Assembly (NCBI RefSeq): GCF_011075055.1
Contig: NC_058152.1
Coordinates: 8,742,001-8,806,000 of the forward strand
Source of the DNA: Mangifera indica
Lineage: Eukaryota > Streptophyta > Magnoliopsida > Sapindales > Anacardiaceae
Reading direction: 5' to 3'
Length of the DNA stretch: 64,000 nt
In this document: one piece after another, positions 34,701-47,219 of the stretch
Layout: each line of letters opens with the position of its first letter
How positions within the stretch are numbered: position 1 is the first letter of the stretch
Position numbers and translations under genes: made by a program
Notes under the pieces: generated by a model
What the model saw: the letters and a program-made list of their open reading frames with translations, nothing else
The model's database searches: none
What the model was told of the DNA's origin: nothing

Positions 34701-36045
34701 TGATAACGTCGTTAATTGTTATTATTTTGATTTCTAATTTTCTTATGTTGTGTGGAAATTTAATTCAATCTAATGAAATTACTTATCTTTTTACATTTAG
34801 GAAGCTTTGAGCATTTTTTGAGTAGTTAGGCTAAAAAAATGAAAAATTAGAGCAGACCTGTTAATCTACAAATTTTGTGAGGCTAACTAGGCGTGGGCAC
34901 GTGAAATGACAAAAGTAGAATTCAGAAATTAAATCTAGACGTCCAGATCAGTTGCAAAGGTCCGTAAAATATCAAGATTTGCTTCTAGAAAAGGGACAAT
35001 TATTAGCTGGAAAAAAAGATTAATTGATATAGATAAAGAATAATATTTTTGGAGGAAGGATATACATTAAAATATATATTTTTTCTTTTTTTTTGGGAAG
35101 ATATATATCACCTTTGCTTGGTTGGATTAGGAGATTATGATTGACTTTTATTTCCAGATTTTAGTAGGGAGAAAATATATATACTTTTGTTTTTATTTTG
35201 CTAAGAATTATTCATCATTGTAATTGGAGATTAGAGAACAAAATATGGTTTACAGTGGCTGAATATTTTCTCTTGGTTGAAGGGATTTGAAACCATAGAA
35301 CTACAATGATTGTGAGATTTATTTTTGTTCTTTAATGCATCTTTTTAATTATTCGAGTATTGATTATCGTTCTGAATTATTTTTCATGATTGTGTTGGTT
35401 GATTGCTAAGGCGCACGATTAGTTTATCAATTAATATAATCTACTGCTAGTTTAGGTGCTGAATCCGTAATTGTTCAATCTATCTAATCGAAGTGGCAAC
35501 TAGGTTTATCGTTTGCTACGTCAAAAACTGTAAATCCTAGGAAAATAATCAACTGGATCAAATGCAACGTCGTACATTTGTGTTGTCTTGCTTCGTTGGT
35601 CTTTCTAATTCGTAATGTTATTATTTAATTAAATTTGAGATCGTATCTGAATTATTAATCAATAAGGGTTAATTGGAATACATGTTTTTGGTTAACTAAT
35701 CATAAGGAATGACAGGTAAATTTAATACCACAACAAATATTTGAATAATTAATTTGATATTTTTGGTTTAGATGATCAATCATAGTTCCAATGGTGGATG
35801 TGACCGTAGACCAAAGTTTGTTTAATTGATTATTTGTTTTAGATTATTTCGCTGAATTTTTATTTATTGTTTTTAATTATAATTTGCATTCAATTCAAAA
35901 CCCCCCTTTTATTTCCTTGTTTTGATTGATTTGTGACGATGTAATAATTAAAACTCTTCGAGGGAACGATCCTTGCTTTCCTTTACTATATTTTTGTTAT
36001 AGAATTTTAGGATTTTAATTTGGGTGTCGACGATAACACGTACCA
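34701..36045 (+). repeat. 5' LTR of the Athila element (1345 bp)
   Basis: Alignable along its whole length with 43702-45037. It is preceded by the TSD ACAGT. Confidence 0.93.
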
Positions 36046-36050
36046 AAATT

Positions 36051-36068
36051 TGGCGTTGTTGCCTGAGG
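36051..36068 (+). promoter_or_regulatory. Primer-binding site (tRNA-Asp type) of Athila
   Basis: TGGCGTTGTTGCCTGAGG starts 5 bases after the LTR. It resembles the tRNA-Asp-complementary PBS of Athila elements with a few changes. Confidence 0.7.
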
Positions 36069-36082
36069 AGTTTTTACTTTGT

Positions 36083-37850
36083 ATGTTCGTTACGCGATCT
36101 TCGAAATAAGTTAATTTACAATATGATCTAGAGATTGCAAAGACTGCAAATAAGCTGAGAAAAGAAGCAAAAAAGAGACTGCAAGCACACAAATCTGCTT
36201 GCGAAATAGAGGAAAACATGGCTGAAAATCAGACTTTAAGAGAGCTTGCTGCTCTAGATTTGAATCAACAACCACACTGCATTACTTTTCCTAATTTAGA
36301 TGTTAATACTACATTTGAATTAAAATCTGGATTGATCTATCTTTTACCTATTTTTTGTGGCTCCGCAGATAAAGATCCTCATAAACATTTAAAGGAATTT
36401 CATATGGTGTGCACAGGTATGAAACCGAATAGAGTAACCGAAGAACAAATCAAGATGAGAGCTTTTTCGTTTTCTTTGAAAGATGATGCGCAAGATTGGT
36501 TGTATTACCTACCTGCTGGAAGTATCACCACTTGGCATGAAATGAAAAAACTATTTCTTGAGAAAGTTTTTCTAGCATCAAGAGCTGCTAGCATAAGGAA
36601 AGAAATCTACGGCATTAGGCAACATAGTGGAAAGTCTTTATACGAATATTGTGAGCGCTTTAAAAAACTATGTGCTTTCTGTCCACATCACCAAATTGGT
36701 GACCAGTTACTTATTCAATATTTCTACGAAGGACTTTTATCAAATGATAGAAATATGATTGATGTAGCGAGTGGTGGAGCATTGACTGACAAAACACTTG
36801 AAGCAACCTGAAATTTAATTGCAACATGGCGTCGAATTCACAATAATTTGGAAATAGATCGAACCATTCGTCTCGGCGTGTCAATGAGGTAAATGTCTCT
36901 TTTCTTGAAAGACGACTTGATGATCTAACTACTCTTGTATGTCAAATGGCTGTAGGAAAAATAGAGACAACAAAAGTTTACAGAATTTGTTCAATGGGGG
37001 GAGGGGGGTATCCAACTGATATGTACCCAACACTTTAGGAGGATTGCTTTGAACAAACGCTAATGCAATAGGTGGATTTCTAGGACAACAGCAGCGAAAT
37101 CAGAATTATAATCCTTATTCGAATACTTATAACTCAGGTTGGAGAGATCATCCTAATCTTCGTTATAGGAATGCACATGCTAATCAGCTTTCGAAGAACT
37201 TTCAGCTATACTAGCAGCCTTATATTCCTAGACAACAACAACCAACTCAAAATTCTGATTCGGGTACATCTCTTGAAGATATTGTTAAAACTTTGGCTAC
37301 TAACACTATAAAATTTCAACAGGAAATCAGAACCAGCATTCAAAATCTGGAGGCTACTACAATCAAGTGAGTCAGATGGCTACTACAATCAGTAGGCTTG
37401 AAACATAGAATTCAAGCAAATTACCGTCACAAACTATGGTGAACCCAAAGGAGAATGCTAGTGCAATAGTGTTGAGAAGTGGAAAAAACTGAAGATGTCA
37501 ATTAAAGCACCACTTGCACCAACGCAGTAAGTAGAAAACAGAGAAGAAGTGGTAGCAGAAAATAATTCTTCTGAAAATGCAGTGACAGGTAAAAATCCTT
37601 CTTTCAGCGAATATAAACCTACTCTTCCTTTTTCTGAAACTTTAAAATTGAACTACAAATGTAATGCAGATTTATATGAGACCTTTCGAAAGTGTGAAGT
37701 CAATATCCCACTTTTTGATGCAATCAAACAAGTGCCTCGCTATGCTAAATTTTTGAAAAAACTGTGTACATTGAAAAGGAAGCAAAGACTCAAAAGATGT
37801 GAAAAAATAAGGGTAGGAGAAAATGTTTCAGCCATAATTTGAAAAAGTCT
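36083..37850 (+). pseudogene. Athila gag (broken)
   Basis: The likely original start is ATG 36083 (MFVTRSSK), where TAA replaces codon 9. The frame continues as VNLQYDLEIAKTANKLRKEA and then the long open piece 36218-36811. This carries the retrotransposon gag domain (DPHKHLKEFHMVC; KMRAFSFSLKDDAQDWLYYL; ITTWHEMKKLFLEKVF; LYEYCERFKKLC; LIQYFYEGLL). A TGA follows EAT where an Arg codon is expected, and the rest (to about 37850, including 37549-37842 with YKPTLPFSETLK and IPLFDAIKQVPRYAKFLK) is split by stops and shifts. Gag would form virus-like particles in the cytoplasm; this copy cannot. Confidence 0.88.
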
Positions 37851-37875
37851 TCCTGAAAAATGCAAAGATCCAAGT

Positions 37876-38240
37876 ATGTTTTACATCCCTTGCACAATAG
37901 GTGACACTAAAATTGAAAAGGCCATGTTAGATTTAGGAGTATCTATTAATATAATGTCATATTCCATTTATTCTGCTCTTAATCTTGGACCTTTAGAAAA
38001 AAATGATGTAGTTATTCAGTTGGTCGATAGATCGAATGCATATCCTAAGGGGTTAATTAAAGATGTTCTTGTTCAGATTAACGATAAATTAATTTTTCTA
38101 GTTGATTTTTATGTTTTTGACATGAAAAATAATGACTAATCTGCATCTATTTTGCTAGGAAGACCCTTTTTGAAAACAACTAAAACGAAAATTGATGTTC
38201 ATAAAGGCACACTGACCATGGAATTTGATGGTGAAGCTGT
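37876..38240 (+). pseudogene. Athila aspartic protease region
   Basis: The open piece 37876-38139 contains AMLDLGVSINIMSYSIY. The DLG triad stands where other retroelements have DSG/DTG, as is usual in Athila. VVIQLVDRSNAYPKGLIKDVLVQ follows in two parts. A TAA at 38137 breaks the link to RPFLKTTKTKI. The protease would process the polyprotein. Confidence 0.85.
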
Positions 38241-38539
38241 CTAATTTAATATTTATGATGTTATGAAATATCCTAATGTGGATTTTCATATGTATTTAGT
38301 TGATTTAATTGATTGTCTAGCACAAAATATTTTTGAACTTGATGGTGATGATAAGTTGAAAATGGCTAACCATGGAAATATTTTAAAAGAAAGAGATGAA
38401 TTTAAATTAAATTCAGATGTGCAGACTACAATGGCAGAAATGAATAAGTTTGTGGAATTGAAAAATACAGGTAATGTATCTTATATTGAGCTACTAGTGC
38501 CTAATGAAAAACTGGTACCTTCTGTTTTGTAGGCACCAG

Positions 38540-40090
38540 AGCTAGAGCTAAAACCTCTTCCCAATCACCTCAAATATGTGTTCCTTAGAGATGGGGAGAC
38601 CTTACCAGTGATCATTTCTAGCAAGTTAAATGAGCAGCAAGAAGAAAAATTGGTGTAGATTCTGAAGAAGCACAAAACAACCACAGGATGGACCATTGCT
38701 AATATTAAAAGAATCAGTCCCTCTACCTGCATGCATCAAATTCTTCTTGAAGAGGGAGCTAAACCAATTCGACACCCACAAAAGAGGCTGAACCCGTCAA
38801 TGATGGAAATGGTAAAGAAAGAAATTTTGAAGTTGCTTCAAGTGGGGAGTAATTTATCCAATTTCAGACAACGAATGGATCAACCCTGTTCAAGTTGTAC
38901 CGAAGAAGACTGGCATCACAGTGGTAAAAAATCAAAATAATGAATTGGTACCCACTCGAGTTCAAAATGGTGGCGGGTTTGTATAGATTATGGGAAATTA
39001 AATGTTGTAACCCGTAAAGATCATTTTCTATTACTGTTTATTGATCAAATGTTGGAAATGCTAGCTAGTCGAGCTTACTACTGTTTTCTAGATGACTTTT
39101 CGGGTTATTTTCATATTACAATTACTCCAGAAGATCAGGAGAAGATGACTTTCACATGCCCATTTGGAACCTTTGCATATTGATGAATGCCATTTGGAGC
39201 TTGTAATGTGCTGGCCACTTTTCAAAGGTGTATGGTTAGCATATTTTCAGATTATGTTGAGCATATTATAAAAATTTTTATGGATGATTTTACTGTTCAT
39301 GGGGATTCATTTGATAATTGTTTGCATAATCTCGCATTTGTTTTACAAAGATGCATTGAAACTAACCTTGTTCTAAATTTTGAAAAATGTCATTTTATGG
39401 TTAAGCAAAGTATAGTTTTGGGGCATGTAGTTTCAGCTAAGGGTATAGAGGTAGATAAGGCTAAAATTGATATTATTCAATCTTTACCTTACCCCGCTAG
39501 TGTGTGGGAAGTCTGTTCTTTCCTTGGCCATGTAGATTTTTACCGACGCTTTATTAAAGACTTTTGGCGTATTACATTGCCATTGTGTAAGTTGCTACAA
39601 AAGGATGTGGTTTTTGAGTTTGATGAAGGGTGTAAAAATGCATTTGACAAGTTAAAGCAGCTGCTGACTTCTATACCAATAATCCAGCCACCTGATTGGA
39701 GTCTCCTATTTGAAATAATGTGTGATGCAAGTGATTACGTCGTAGGAGCTATTTTGGGTTAACGAGTTAGAAGGGTGTCACATGTTATATATTATGCCTC
39801 GATGACCTTAAATGATGTATAGAAAAATTATTAAACCACTGAAAAATAACTCTTGGCTCTTGTTTTTGCATTAGAAAAATTTCGTTCTTATTTATTGGAT
39901 ATTAAAGTGGTTATTTATTCTAATCATGCAACCCTTAGATATTTGATAACAAAGAAGAAGGCAAAACCAAGACTTATAAGATGAATTCTTCTACTGAGTG
40001 AATTTGACCTAGAGACCAAGGATAAAGTTAGACAAGAGAATCATGTTGTTGACCATTTAAGTCGCTTGGTTCATATAAAAATAGAGCTGA
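38540..40090 (+). pseudogene. Athila reverse transcriptase and RNase H (broken)
   Basis: The RT N-terminal part starts near 38565 (LPNHLKYVFLRDGETLPVI) and continues through KPIRHPQKRLNPSMMEMVKKEI at 38760. It is frameshifted near 38850 and 38980. The open piece 39187-39762 has MPFGACNVLATFQRCM, the catalytic IFMDDFTVHG (DD kept, near 39283), LNFEKCHFMV, LGHVVSAKGI, FLGHVDFYRRFIKDF and the start of RNase H (CDASDYVVGAILG). RNase H goes on to about 40075 ([37 protein letters not shown]) with stops. Confidence 0.87.
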
Positions 40091-40239
40091 ATCTATAGGA
40101 ACAATTTCCTGATGAGCAGTTATTTTCAGCAAAATGCAGGTTGCCCTAGTACGCAAACATTGTAAATTATTTGGTTACTAATATACTGCCAGCTGATTTA
40201 TCTAAGGCTCAAAAAGACAAACTGAAAAATGATGCAAAA

Positions 40240-41432
40240 TATTACATATGGGATGATCTGTATTTGTGAAAACATTGCACTGATCAAGTTATAAGAAGGT
40301 GCGTACTTGAAACTAAAATTTCCTTTATTATTACCTTCCATCATTCGTATGCTTGTGGAAGCTATTTTGGAGCCAAAAGGATAACAAGAAAAATTCTGGA
40401 TTATGGATTTTTCTGGCCAACTTTATTTCAAGACACATACTCTTTTTACAAATCTTGTGAACGCTGTCAGAAAACAGGTAATATTTCACAGAAAAATGAA
40501 ATGCCTCAAACTCTTATTTTAGTTTGTGAAATTTTTGATGTTTGAGGTATTGATTTCATGGGGCCTTTTCCATCTTCATTTGGTTATGTTTATATTTTAT
40601 TAGCGGTTGAGTATGTCTCGAAGTAGATAGAAGTGAAAGCTACCTGAACTGATGACTCTAAAATTGTTTCAGGTTTTCTTAAATCTAACATATTCAGCAG
40701 GTTCGACATTCCAAAGGCTCTAATTAGCAATCAAGGGAAACATTTTTGTAACCGAACAGTGGAGGCGCTGCTAAAAAAATATAGTATGACACACAAGATT
40801 GCTACAACATACCATCCATAAACCAACGAATAGGTTGAGGTTTCGAATCGAGAAATTAAATCTATCATTGAGAAAACAGTTGGTCCAACAAGAAAGGATT
40901 GGAGTTTACGCTATAGGCATATAGAACATCATACAAAACGCCAATTGGCATGTCGCCATATAGGTTAGTATTTGGTAAAGCCTGCCATCTTCTAGTTGAA
41001 TTAAAGCATAAAGCATATTGGGTTGTTAAGCAATGCAATATGAAGTTGGATGAGAGTGGTGAACATAGGAAATTATAGTTACAAGAATTAGAAGAAATTC
41101 GCAATGATGCTTACGAGAGTTCTAGAATTTATAAGGAGAAAACAAAAGCATTTCATGACAAAATGATTTCTAGAAAAGAATTTTCACTTGACCAAAAAGT
41201 TCTCCTTTATCATTCAAGACTTCGATTGTTTCCAGGTAAATTACGTTCTCATTGGATTGGACCTTTTGTTGTTACTAACGTTTTTCCTTATGGTGCAGTA
41301 GAGATTCAGAGCTTAGCGACATCGAAATTATTTAAAGTTAATGGCCACAGACTCAAACTGTTTTACGAAGGAATACAAGCTAAAAATGTTGAAGAAGTGA
41401 AGCTGAGAAATCCTGCCTACATGGATAAATAG
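40240..41432 (+). pseudogene. Athila integrase (broken)
   Basis: The HHCC finger is near 40340-40470 (HHSYACGSYFGAKRI, FYKSCERCQKTG). The catalytic core begins with GIDFMGPFPSSFGYVY near 40550. The second acidic position reads ISNQGKHFCN, Asn where Asp is expected. The Glu side is NREIKSIIE near 40850. The C-terminal module 41163-41432 is open ([50 protein letters not shown]). Several stops precede it. Confidence 0.85.
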
Positions 41433-43688
41433 ACGAAGGTATTACATCGAGTCGACGACTGTAAACAAAGGCACTACTTGGGAGGCAACCCAAGATTTCA
41501 ATCTTACTTTAATTAATGCTTCAATTTTAATTTTTCTAGACATTTGTTTTTAATTTTGGTTTATGTGTTTCAATTTTAGTTTTAGGATTTTTGGATGTTT
41601 AAGTAGCAATTATTTTATGATTTTCGATTAGGTTCGTTTTAATTTATTTTTATGTTACTGTTTAATCATCTTTTCCTTCTGCTAGGTTCAGTAGCCTTCT
41701 GTAAATGTTCATGGAGGAGAAATTTGTATTTTGGTGTTCTAGAACTGGGTCATGTGTTTCTGTCAAAGCCCAGCTTTTGCTTTGTTATTCTGTTAAACAT
41801 AAAGGGGCCCATATGCTTAAATGTAAGTATAATGCTGGGTTACATGAAATCAAATTTGCCAATACCGTCAAACTATACTTTCTCTCCACTTAAGCCCTAG
41901 TAGCCCCTGTACTCATTCTGTAACACCATAGTTAGAACCTGCTCACAACATCAAAGACCAGCAAAATCGACCTATCAGAAACCCCTTATAATAGAGCCAT
42001 CACTAGAACCTGAAGCATCTTTCGTCAATGGCAACTCTCTATGATGTTGTCTGTTACTCCCTTTCCACAAACCTAGAGAAGTTTCCTTTTCTTTTTCTTT
42101 TAAATTTCAGTTCTCATTATATTCTGTTTTGTTTAAACATTGAGGACAATGTTTGGTTTAAGTGTGGGGGAGGTTGTACTTGTGTTTTATTTTGTTTACC
42201 TATCTTTTATTTTTTTTTTCTGATCTATTCTTATGTTTTGTCCTTCTGTTATGTTTTTATTCTGTTCTGTTTACCTGTTATGTTTTCTGTCTGTTTTTTT
42301 TTTTTTTGCCTTCTTTGTGTTATGCTTCTTCTAGATAGGCCTTATTTTTCGCTTTGTTCTGTCTTTGTTGTTGTTCATTGCTGGTTAAAGTTGGTTTTTG
42401 TTTATGTTTTTCATTGATATGGTAGCTAGTGTATTCTCCCCTATTTTTTTTTAGTCAACCAAACAGTTCCATTAATTTCATTTTGAATGAATTAATTTGT
42501 ATGCATGCCTTGAGATTTAGCTGATTAAATATGAGAGCAATGTACACTGATTTATTAGATTAACTAGGGGTATGCACTTAAACAAATTTTGATAATTGAG
42601 TGCTAGAGTTTTGTTTGAAGTTGAGGTGAATTGATTTAACCTATGAGTTTTGAGCCGAAAAGGATTGAAACATACATATCAATCTATGTTTTCTTTGATG
42701 AGTGATATTCTCCCATGTGAATATATCTCTAGAACTTGCTTTGAACCGTTTTGAGACTGAATTAAAATATGCATGCATGAAAATGATAAAGGCATTCTTA
42801 TTTAAAACCTTTAGCTTAAAAAGCCAACCTATTTTAATTTCCCTAGTTAGCCCCTTGAGCCTTACAAAACCCTTAATTCTTTGTGCTAAAACCATATTAC
42901 AAACCCAAGCCTTCAAGTAAAAAATCCTCACCCAACCATGAAAATTAGTAGGGCATTTAAACTAAATTTTGTTGCTTGGTAAATTTGCTATCTTGAAAAT
43001 TTTTAAGTGTAGGGGAAAAGGGGACTTAAATGCATAGGAAGAGATTATGAAAAAGAGTTGGTATGAAGAACTGTTATTGTTACTGTTTTATGTTATTTTT
43101 TTTACTATCCAATTCTTTTAGTTATTCAAAAAAAAAAACAGAAGAAAAAAAAAAAGAGAAAGGCAATAGCAAGTAGCAAAGAAATGTGGTGAATGTGATG
43201 GTTTTACCTTTACATTTTTGTTCCCTCTATATGTTCAAATGTTTTGTTAATGTTCATGGCTTTAACCTTTTGTATCCATTAATTCTCACCTTCACCCAAA
43301 GCCCCATTACAACCTAAAATAAAGTCTTTTTGATTTATGCATGTATATAATCTAAGTGGTGGAGATTTGGTGCATAAGCAAGCTTATGGTAGAATGTTTG
43401 CATTGGAAGAATTTGAGCGAAACATCGAACCATTAAACACATGAATGATAACCGTGAGGAGATTCACCAAAACTTTATACATGCTTTAGAATGCAATTGT
43501 CTTGATTTGTCTTTGCGCATATTTCCTTGTGAAGTTTGATGATGATGTGTGTTGATGCTTGAGTCTTGGTTTGTTTGAATCCTAAGGTACGTACACTTTT
43601 TGGTATCATGAGAAAAGAGATTGATAAAACCTTTTTGTGTTTGTTTTGTTTTTGTTTTTTGTTTTACTCGAGGACGAGCAAAAAATAA
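41433..43688 (+). other. Athila 3' region without a recognisable env-like ORF
   Basis: 2.2 kb between integrase and PPT. The 129-codon frame at 42028-42417 is T-rich low complexity (F, L, C, Y) and not credible as a gene. A GAGGACAATG...AAGTGTGGGGGAGG motif (42140-42173) follows the integrase, and a related one is the true PPT. Many Athila members have an env-like frame here; in this copy none is visible. Confidence 0.7.
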
Positions 43689-43701
43689 GTGTAGGGGAAT
43701 T
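43669..43701 (+). promoter_or_regulatory. Polypurine tract region of Athila
   Basis: CGAGGACGAGC followed by AAGTGTAGGGGAATT, directly before the 3' LTR at 43702. Confidence 0.8.
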
Positions 43702-45037
43702 TGATAACGTCATTAATTGTTATTATTTTGATTTTTAATTCTCTTATGTTGTGTGAAATTTTAATTCAATCTAATGGAATTACTTATCTTTTTGCATTTA
43801 GGAAGCTTTGAGCATTTTTAGAGTAAGTTGGGCCAAAAAGATAAAAAATTGGAGCAGACTTGTTAATCTACAAATTCTGTGAGGCTGACTAGGCATGGGC
43901 AAGTGAAATGACATAAGCAGAATTCAGAAATTAAATCTGGACCTCCAGATCAGCTGCAAAGGTCCACAAAATATCAAGATTTGCTTTCTAGAAAAAAGAT
44001 AATTATTAGCTAGAAAAGAGGATAGATAAGGAAGAATATTTTTGGAGGAAGGATATACATTAAAATATATATCTTTTCCTTTTTTTTGGGAAGATATATA
44101 TCACCTTTGCTTGGTTAGATTAGGAGATTATGATTGACTTTTATTTCCAATTTTAGTAGGGAGAAAATATATATATTTTTATTTTTATTTTGCTGAGAAT
44201 TATTCATCATTGTAATTGGAGATTAAAGAACAAAATATGGTTTACAGTAGCTGAATATTTTCTCTTGATTGAAGGGATCTGAAACCATGGAACTACAATG
44301 ATTGTGAGATTTATTTTTGTTTTTTAATGCATCTTTTTAATTATTTGAGTATTGATTATCTTTCTGAATTATTTTTTATGATTGTGTTGGTTGATTGCTA
44401 AGGCAAATGATTAGTTTATCAATTAATATAATCTACTACTAGTTTAGGTGCTGAATCCGTAATTATTCAATTCATCTAATCGAAGTGGTAACTAGGTTTA
44501 TCGTTTGCTGCATCAGAAACTGTAAATCCTAGGAAAATAATCAACTGGATTAAATGCAACATCGTACGTTTGTGTTGTCTTGCTTCGTTGGTCTTTCTAA
44601 TTCGTAATGCTATTGTTTAATTAAATTCAAGATCGTATCCGAATTATTAATTAATAAGGGTTAATTGGAATATATGTTTTTGGTTAACTAATTATAAGGA
44701 AGGACAGGTAAATTTAATCTCACAACGAATATTTGAATAATTAATTTGATATTTTTGGTTTCGATGATCAACCGTAGTTCCAATGGTAGATATGACCATA
44801 GACTAAGGTTTGTTTAATTGATTATTTGTTTTAGATTATTTCGGTGAATTTTTATTTATTGTTCTTAATTATAATTTGCATTCAATTCAAAACTCCCATT
44901 TTATTTCCTTGTTTTGATTGATTTGTGATGACGTAATAATTAAAACTCTTCACGGGAACGATCCCTATTTTCCTTTACTACATTTTTGTTACAAGAATTT
45001 AGGATTTTAATTTGGGTGTCGACGACAACACGTACCA
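43702..45037 (+). repeat. 3' LTR of the Athila element (1336 bp)
   Basis: Partner of 34701-36045, followed by the TSD ACAGT (45038-45042). Confidence 0.93.
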
Positions 45038-45042
45038 ACAGT

Positions 45043-46047
45043 AGCTACAAGACATGAGATTTTGGAGGTTATTTTTCCTCCAAACCATCGCTTTTTCCTC
45101 AAGAAAGTCTTTCCAAGGCCTATTTCTTTAACTTCTACCATTTCTTGCAAGCACACCATTCCAAACAAAGCAACTGAATGGGCAATTAAAAGACAAATGA
45201 TTTACATCTTCGATCCTATCAATACAAAGAACAGATGTTGTTAAGGAGACCATACCAAACTTTGCAAGTCTTTCCATTGTAGGGAGTTTTTGCTTTATTG
45301 CCACCTACAAAATGATTAAGTTCTTGGGAAAGTTATTTTTGTGCCAAATCAACCAACTCTATTGGACTTCTCTGCCTCTAGCTCTCAAATCTTCCCGAGC
45401 TGAACTAACCATGAATTTTCCCTTATTGTTTGGAATCCAATAAAGCTTATCCTTCTTACTTGTTTGTTGAAAGTTCAATAGCTTTTTCACCTCTCTTGAG
45501 TAATGTGCATATCTTGTCCTCCTCAACCTCAGTCGACAGCAATTGTTATCTTCAATAATCATGTTTACCTTGCAATTTAAGTCAAGGTCAAGATCCTGGG
45601 TTATCCTACTCCTATATATCTCCACAAGTGGTCCCAAAGGGTGTCAATTGTCTTTCCAAAGCATTGTAGAGTTGTCATCACCAATAATCATCTTTATTCT
45701 ACTCTTCATGAACTTTTTTAACTTCCTAATTTTCCTCTAATTCCAAGGATGAGAGCTTGCTTCCTTAATCTCCAAATGCTATTTCTATTAAGTTTATTGG
45801 TTTTGATCTAATCAATATAAAAAAAGTTGCTCTCCGGATGACAAATATCCCAAATGTGTTTAGCAATTGCGACTTTATTCCAATCTTTGTAGCCATAAAG
45901 ACTAAGGCCTCCTTCCTTTTTAGGCAAATAGATCTCTTTAAACAACTCTAGCCTTTTTCCTATTAAGCCCTACACTATCCCAAAAAAGGATTTTAAAATG
46001 GCTTCAATTTCCTTGATCACTTGAGAAGGAATAAGGAAAAAGGATGC
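45043..46047 (-). pseudogene. LINE middle segment: end of RT, thumb and zf-RVT region
   Basis: On the minus strand from 46047: SFFLIPSQVIKEIEAILKSF, then LFKEIYLPKKEGGLSLYGYK, DWNKVAIAKHIWDI, then WRLRKQALILG. It continues to a zf-RVT-like region, open at 45359-45637 (KLYWIPNNKGKFMVSSAR) and on to CIDRIEDVNHLSFNCPF near 45230-45160. This is the C-terminal half of plant LINE ORF2. It is broken by stops, cut on the right by Gypsy-B and on the left by Athila. Confidence 0.85.
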
Positions 46048-46634
46048 TGATGCATAACACCATGCATGAGCAAGAAATCCAAAAGGGGTGAGCTAGAAAA
46101 CACTGTTCACTCCAAATTGCACTACTTTACAATTTTCTCAAATTAGGCCTCAAATGCAATTCCAATGCAACCAAGCTTTATACATAAATAGTTATAACAC
46201 ATTAAACTATCATATTATCAAGTGTTGTACAAATATTGATCAAAGTAAGGTAATCAAAAATAGAAGAAATGACAATGGTAATTTTGTAATTTTTTATGCA
46301 ACTCTTTGCCAAGACAAGGAAAAACAATACACTTACACACACTATAAAATGACACCAAATTGGAACACAAGCATAACCAAGGCATAAAAGATAAATCCAC
46401 CAACCTTGGAACTCCACTACCACTCCCTAAACACAAGAGAATAGATGAAGAAATTGAGAGGAATAAAAGCTTCAAATTTTTACACTAAAAATGACAAAGT
46501 TCCTAAAAGTCCTTTTACATTGGAATGCCCAACTTTTATATAAAATGGGCTTGGAGGTAATGCTTGCATAATTTTAACAAAAAAAACATCTTATTTAGAT
46601 AAACTAAACTCCTCAAATTAAGCTAAACCATTCA
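46048..46634 (-). repeat. 3' LTR of Gypsy-B, truncated
   Basis: Matches the outer part of 48646-49624 until AAGCTAAACCATTCA, then jumps to post-protease sequence. One deletion therefore removed the start of this LTR together with pol. Confidence 0.85.
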
Positions 46635-46749
46635 AAAACATCTCCACTTGTTGACCACTCAAAAATAAATTCTCCTTCTTGACTTTTTTCCCTTTGAAAG
46701 CTATTTAAAGTTATTGTGAACTAAGGGGGGCTTAAGTGATGGTTTTATT

Positions 46750-47060
46750 CTTGAACCAGAAAGAATAAGTATTCTTCTTGCCATCACACTTCACCTTTCT
46801 ATCAAATTGCCATGACCTCCTTAGTAGTAAATGCATGCATCCATGTGAATGATATCACAAAGTACTTCATCATTATAATGTTTCCCAATTGAAAAAGAAA
46901 TAAGGACTTGCCTATTTACTTGGAGACTAATCCCATTGCTCAACCATTGTAGCTTGTAAGGTTGAGGATGTGGTATGAAAGGCAACTTGAGCTTCTCTAC
47001 TAATGTGGTTAAAGCAACATTAGCATAATTACCACTATCAGTGATCAAGAAGCATACATT
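46750..47060 (-). pseudogene. Gypsy-B protease
   Basis: MITDSGNYANVALTTLVEKL with the DSG catalytic triad, then YKLQWLSNGISLQVNRQVLI and DEVLCDIIHMDACIYY. The frame continues past a shift as WQFDRKVKCDGKKNTYS and stops near 46700 after LFLSG. The open piece is 46821-47048. Confidence 0.8.
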
Positions 47061-47219
47061 CCTATTGATGGTGTAACTTGATTGGAAAATGTTAGACTTT
47101 TTTTTTCATGAGGAAGGTTTTTCACATACGAATTTCTTCTAATCGCCAAAATTTCTCTTTTATCTATCCATTGAATAACTTTTTCTTCTTCATCATTGGA
47201 TACGACCAACTCATGGATA

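Larger units (their letters stand above)
34701..45037 (+). mobile_element. Complete Athila-type Ty3/Gypsy retrotransposon, 10.3 kb, coding dead
   Basis: LTRs (34701-36045 and 43702-45037) begin TGATAACGTC and end CGTACCA. The target duplication ACAGT is at 34696-34700 and 45038-45042. The PBS (36051) matches tRNA-Asp, as in Athila. Order: gag, protease, RT, RNase H, integrase, then 2.2 kb without coding capacity, then the PPT. The gag text (ELAALDLNQQPHCITFP, GLLSNDRNMIDVASGGAL) is characteristic of the Athila group. It is inserted in the LINE, in opposite orientation. The two LTRs differ by roughly 5-10% over the parts I compared. Confidence 0.93.

Noticed and set aside
42028..42417. 129-codon frame in the Athila 3' region as an env-like protein
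   Set aside because: It is T-rich low-complexity sequence giving runs of Phe, Leu, Cys and Tyr, and it crosses the conserved PPT-like motif. No credible protein features.
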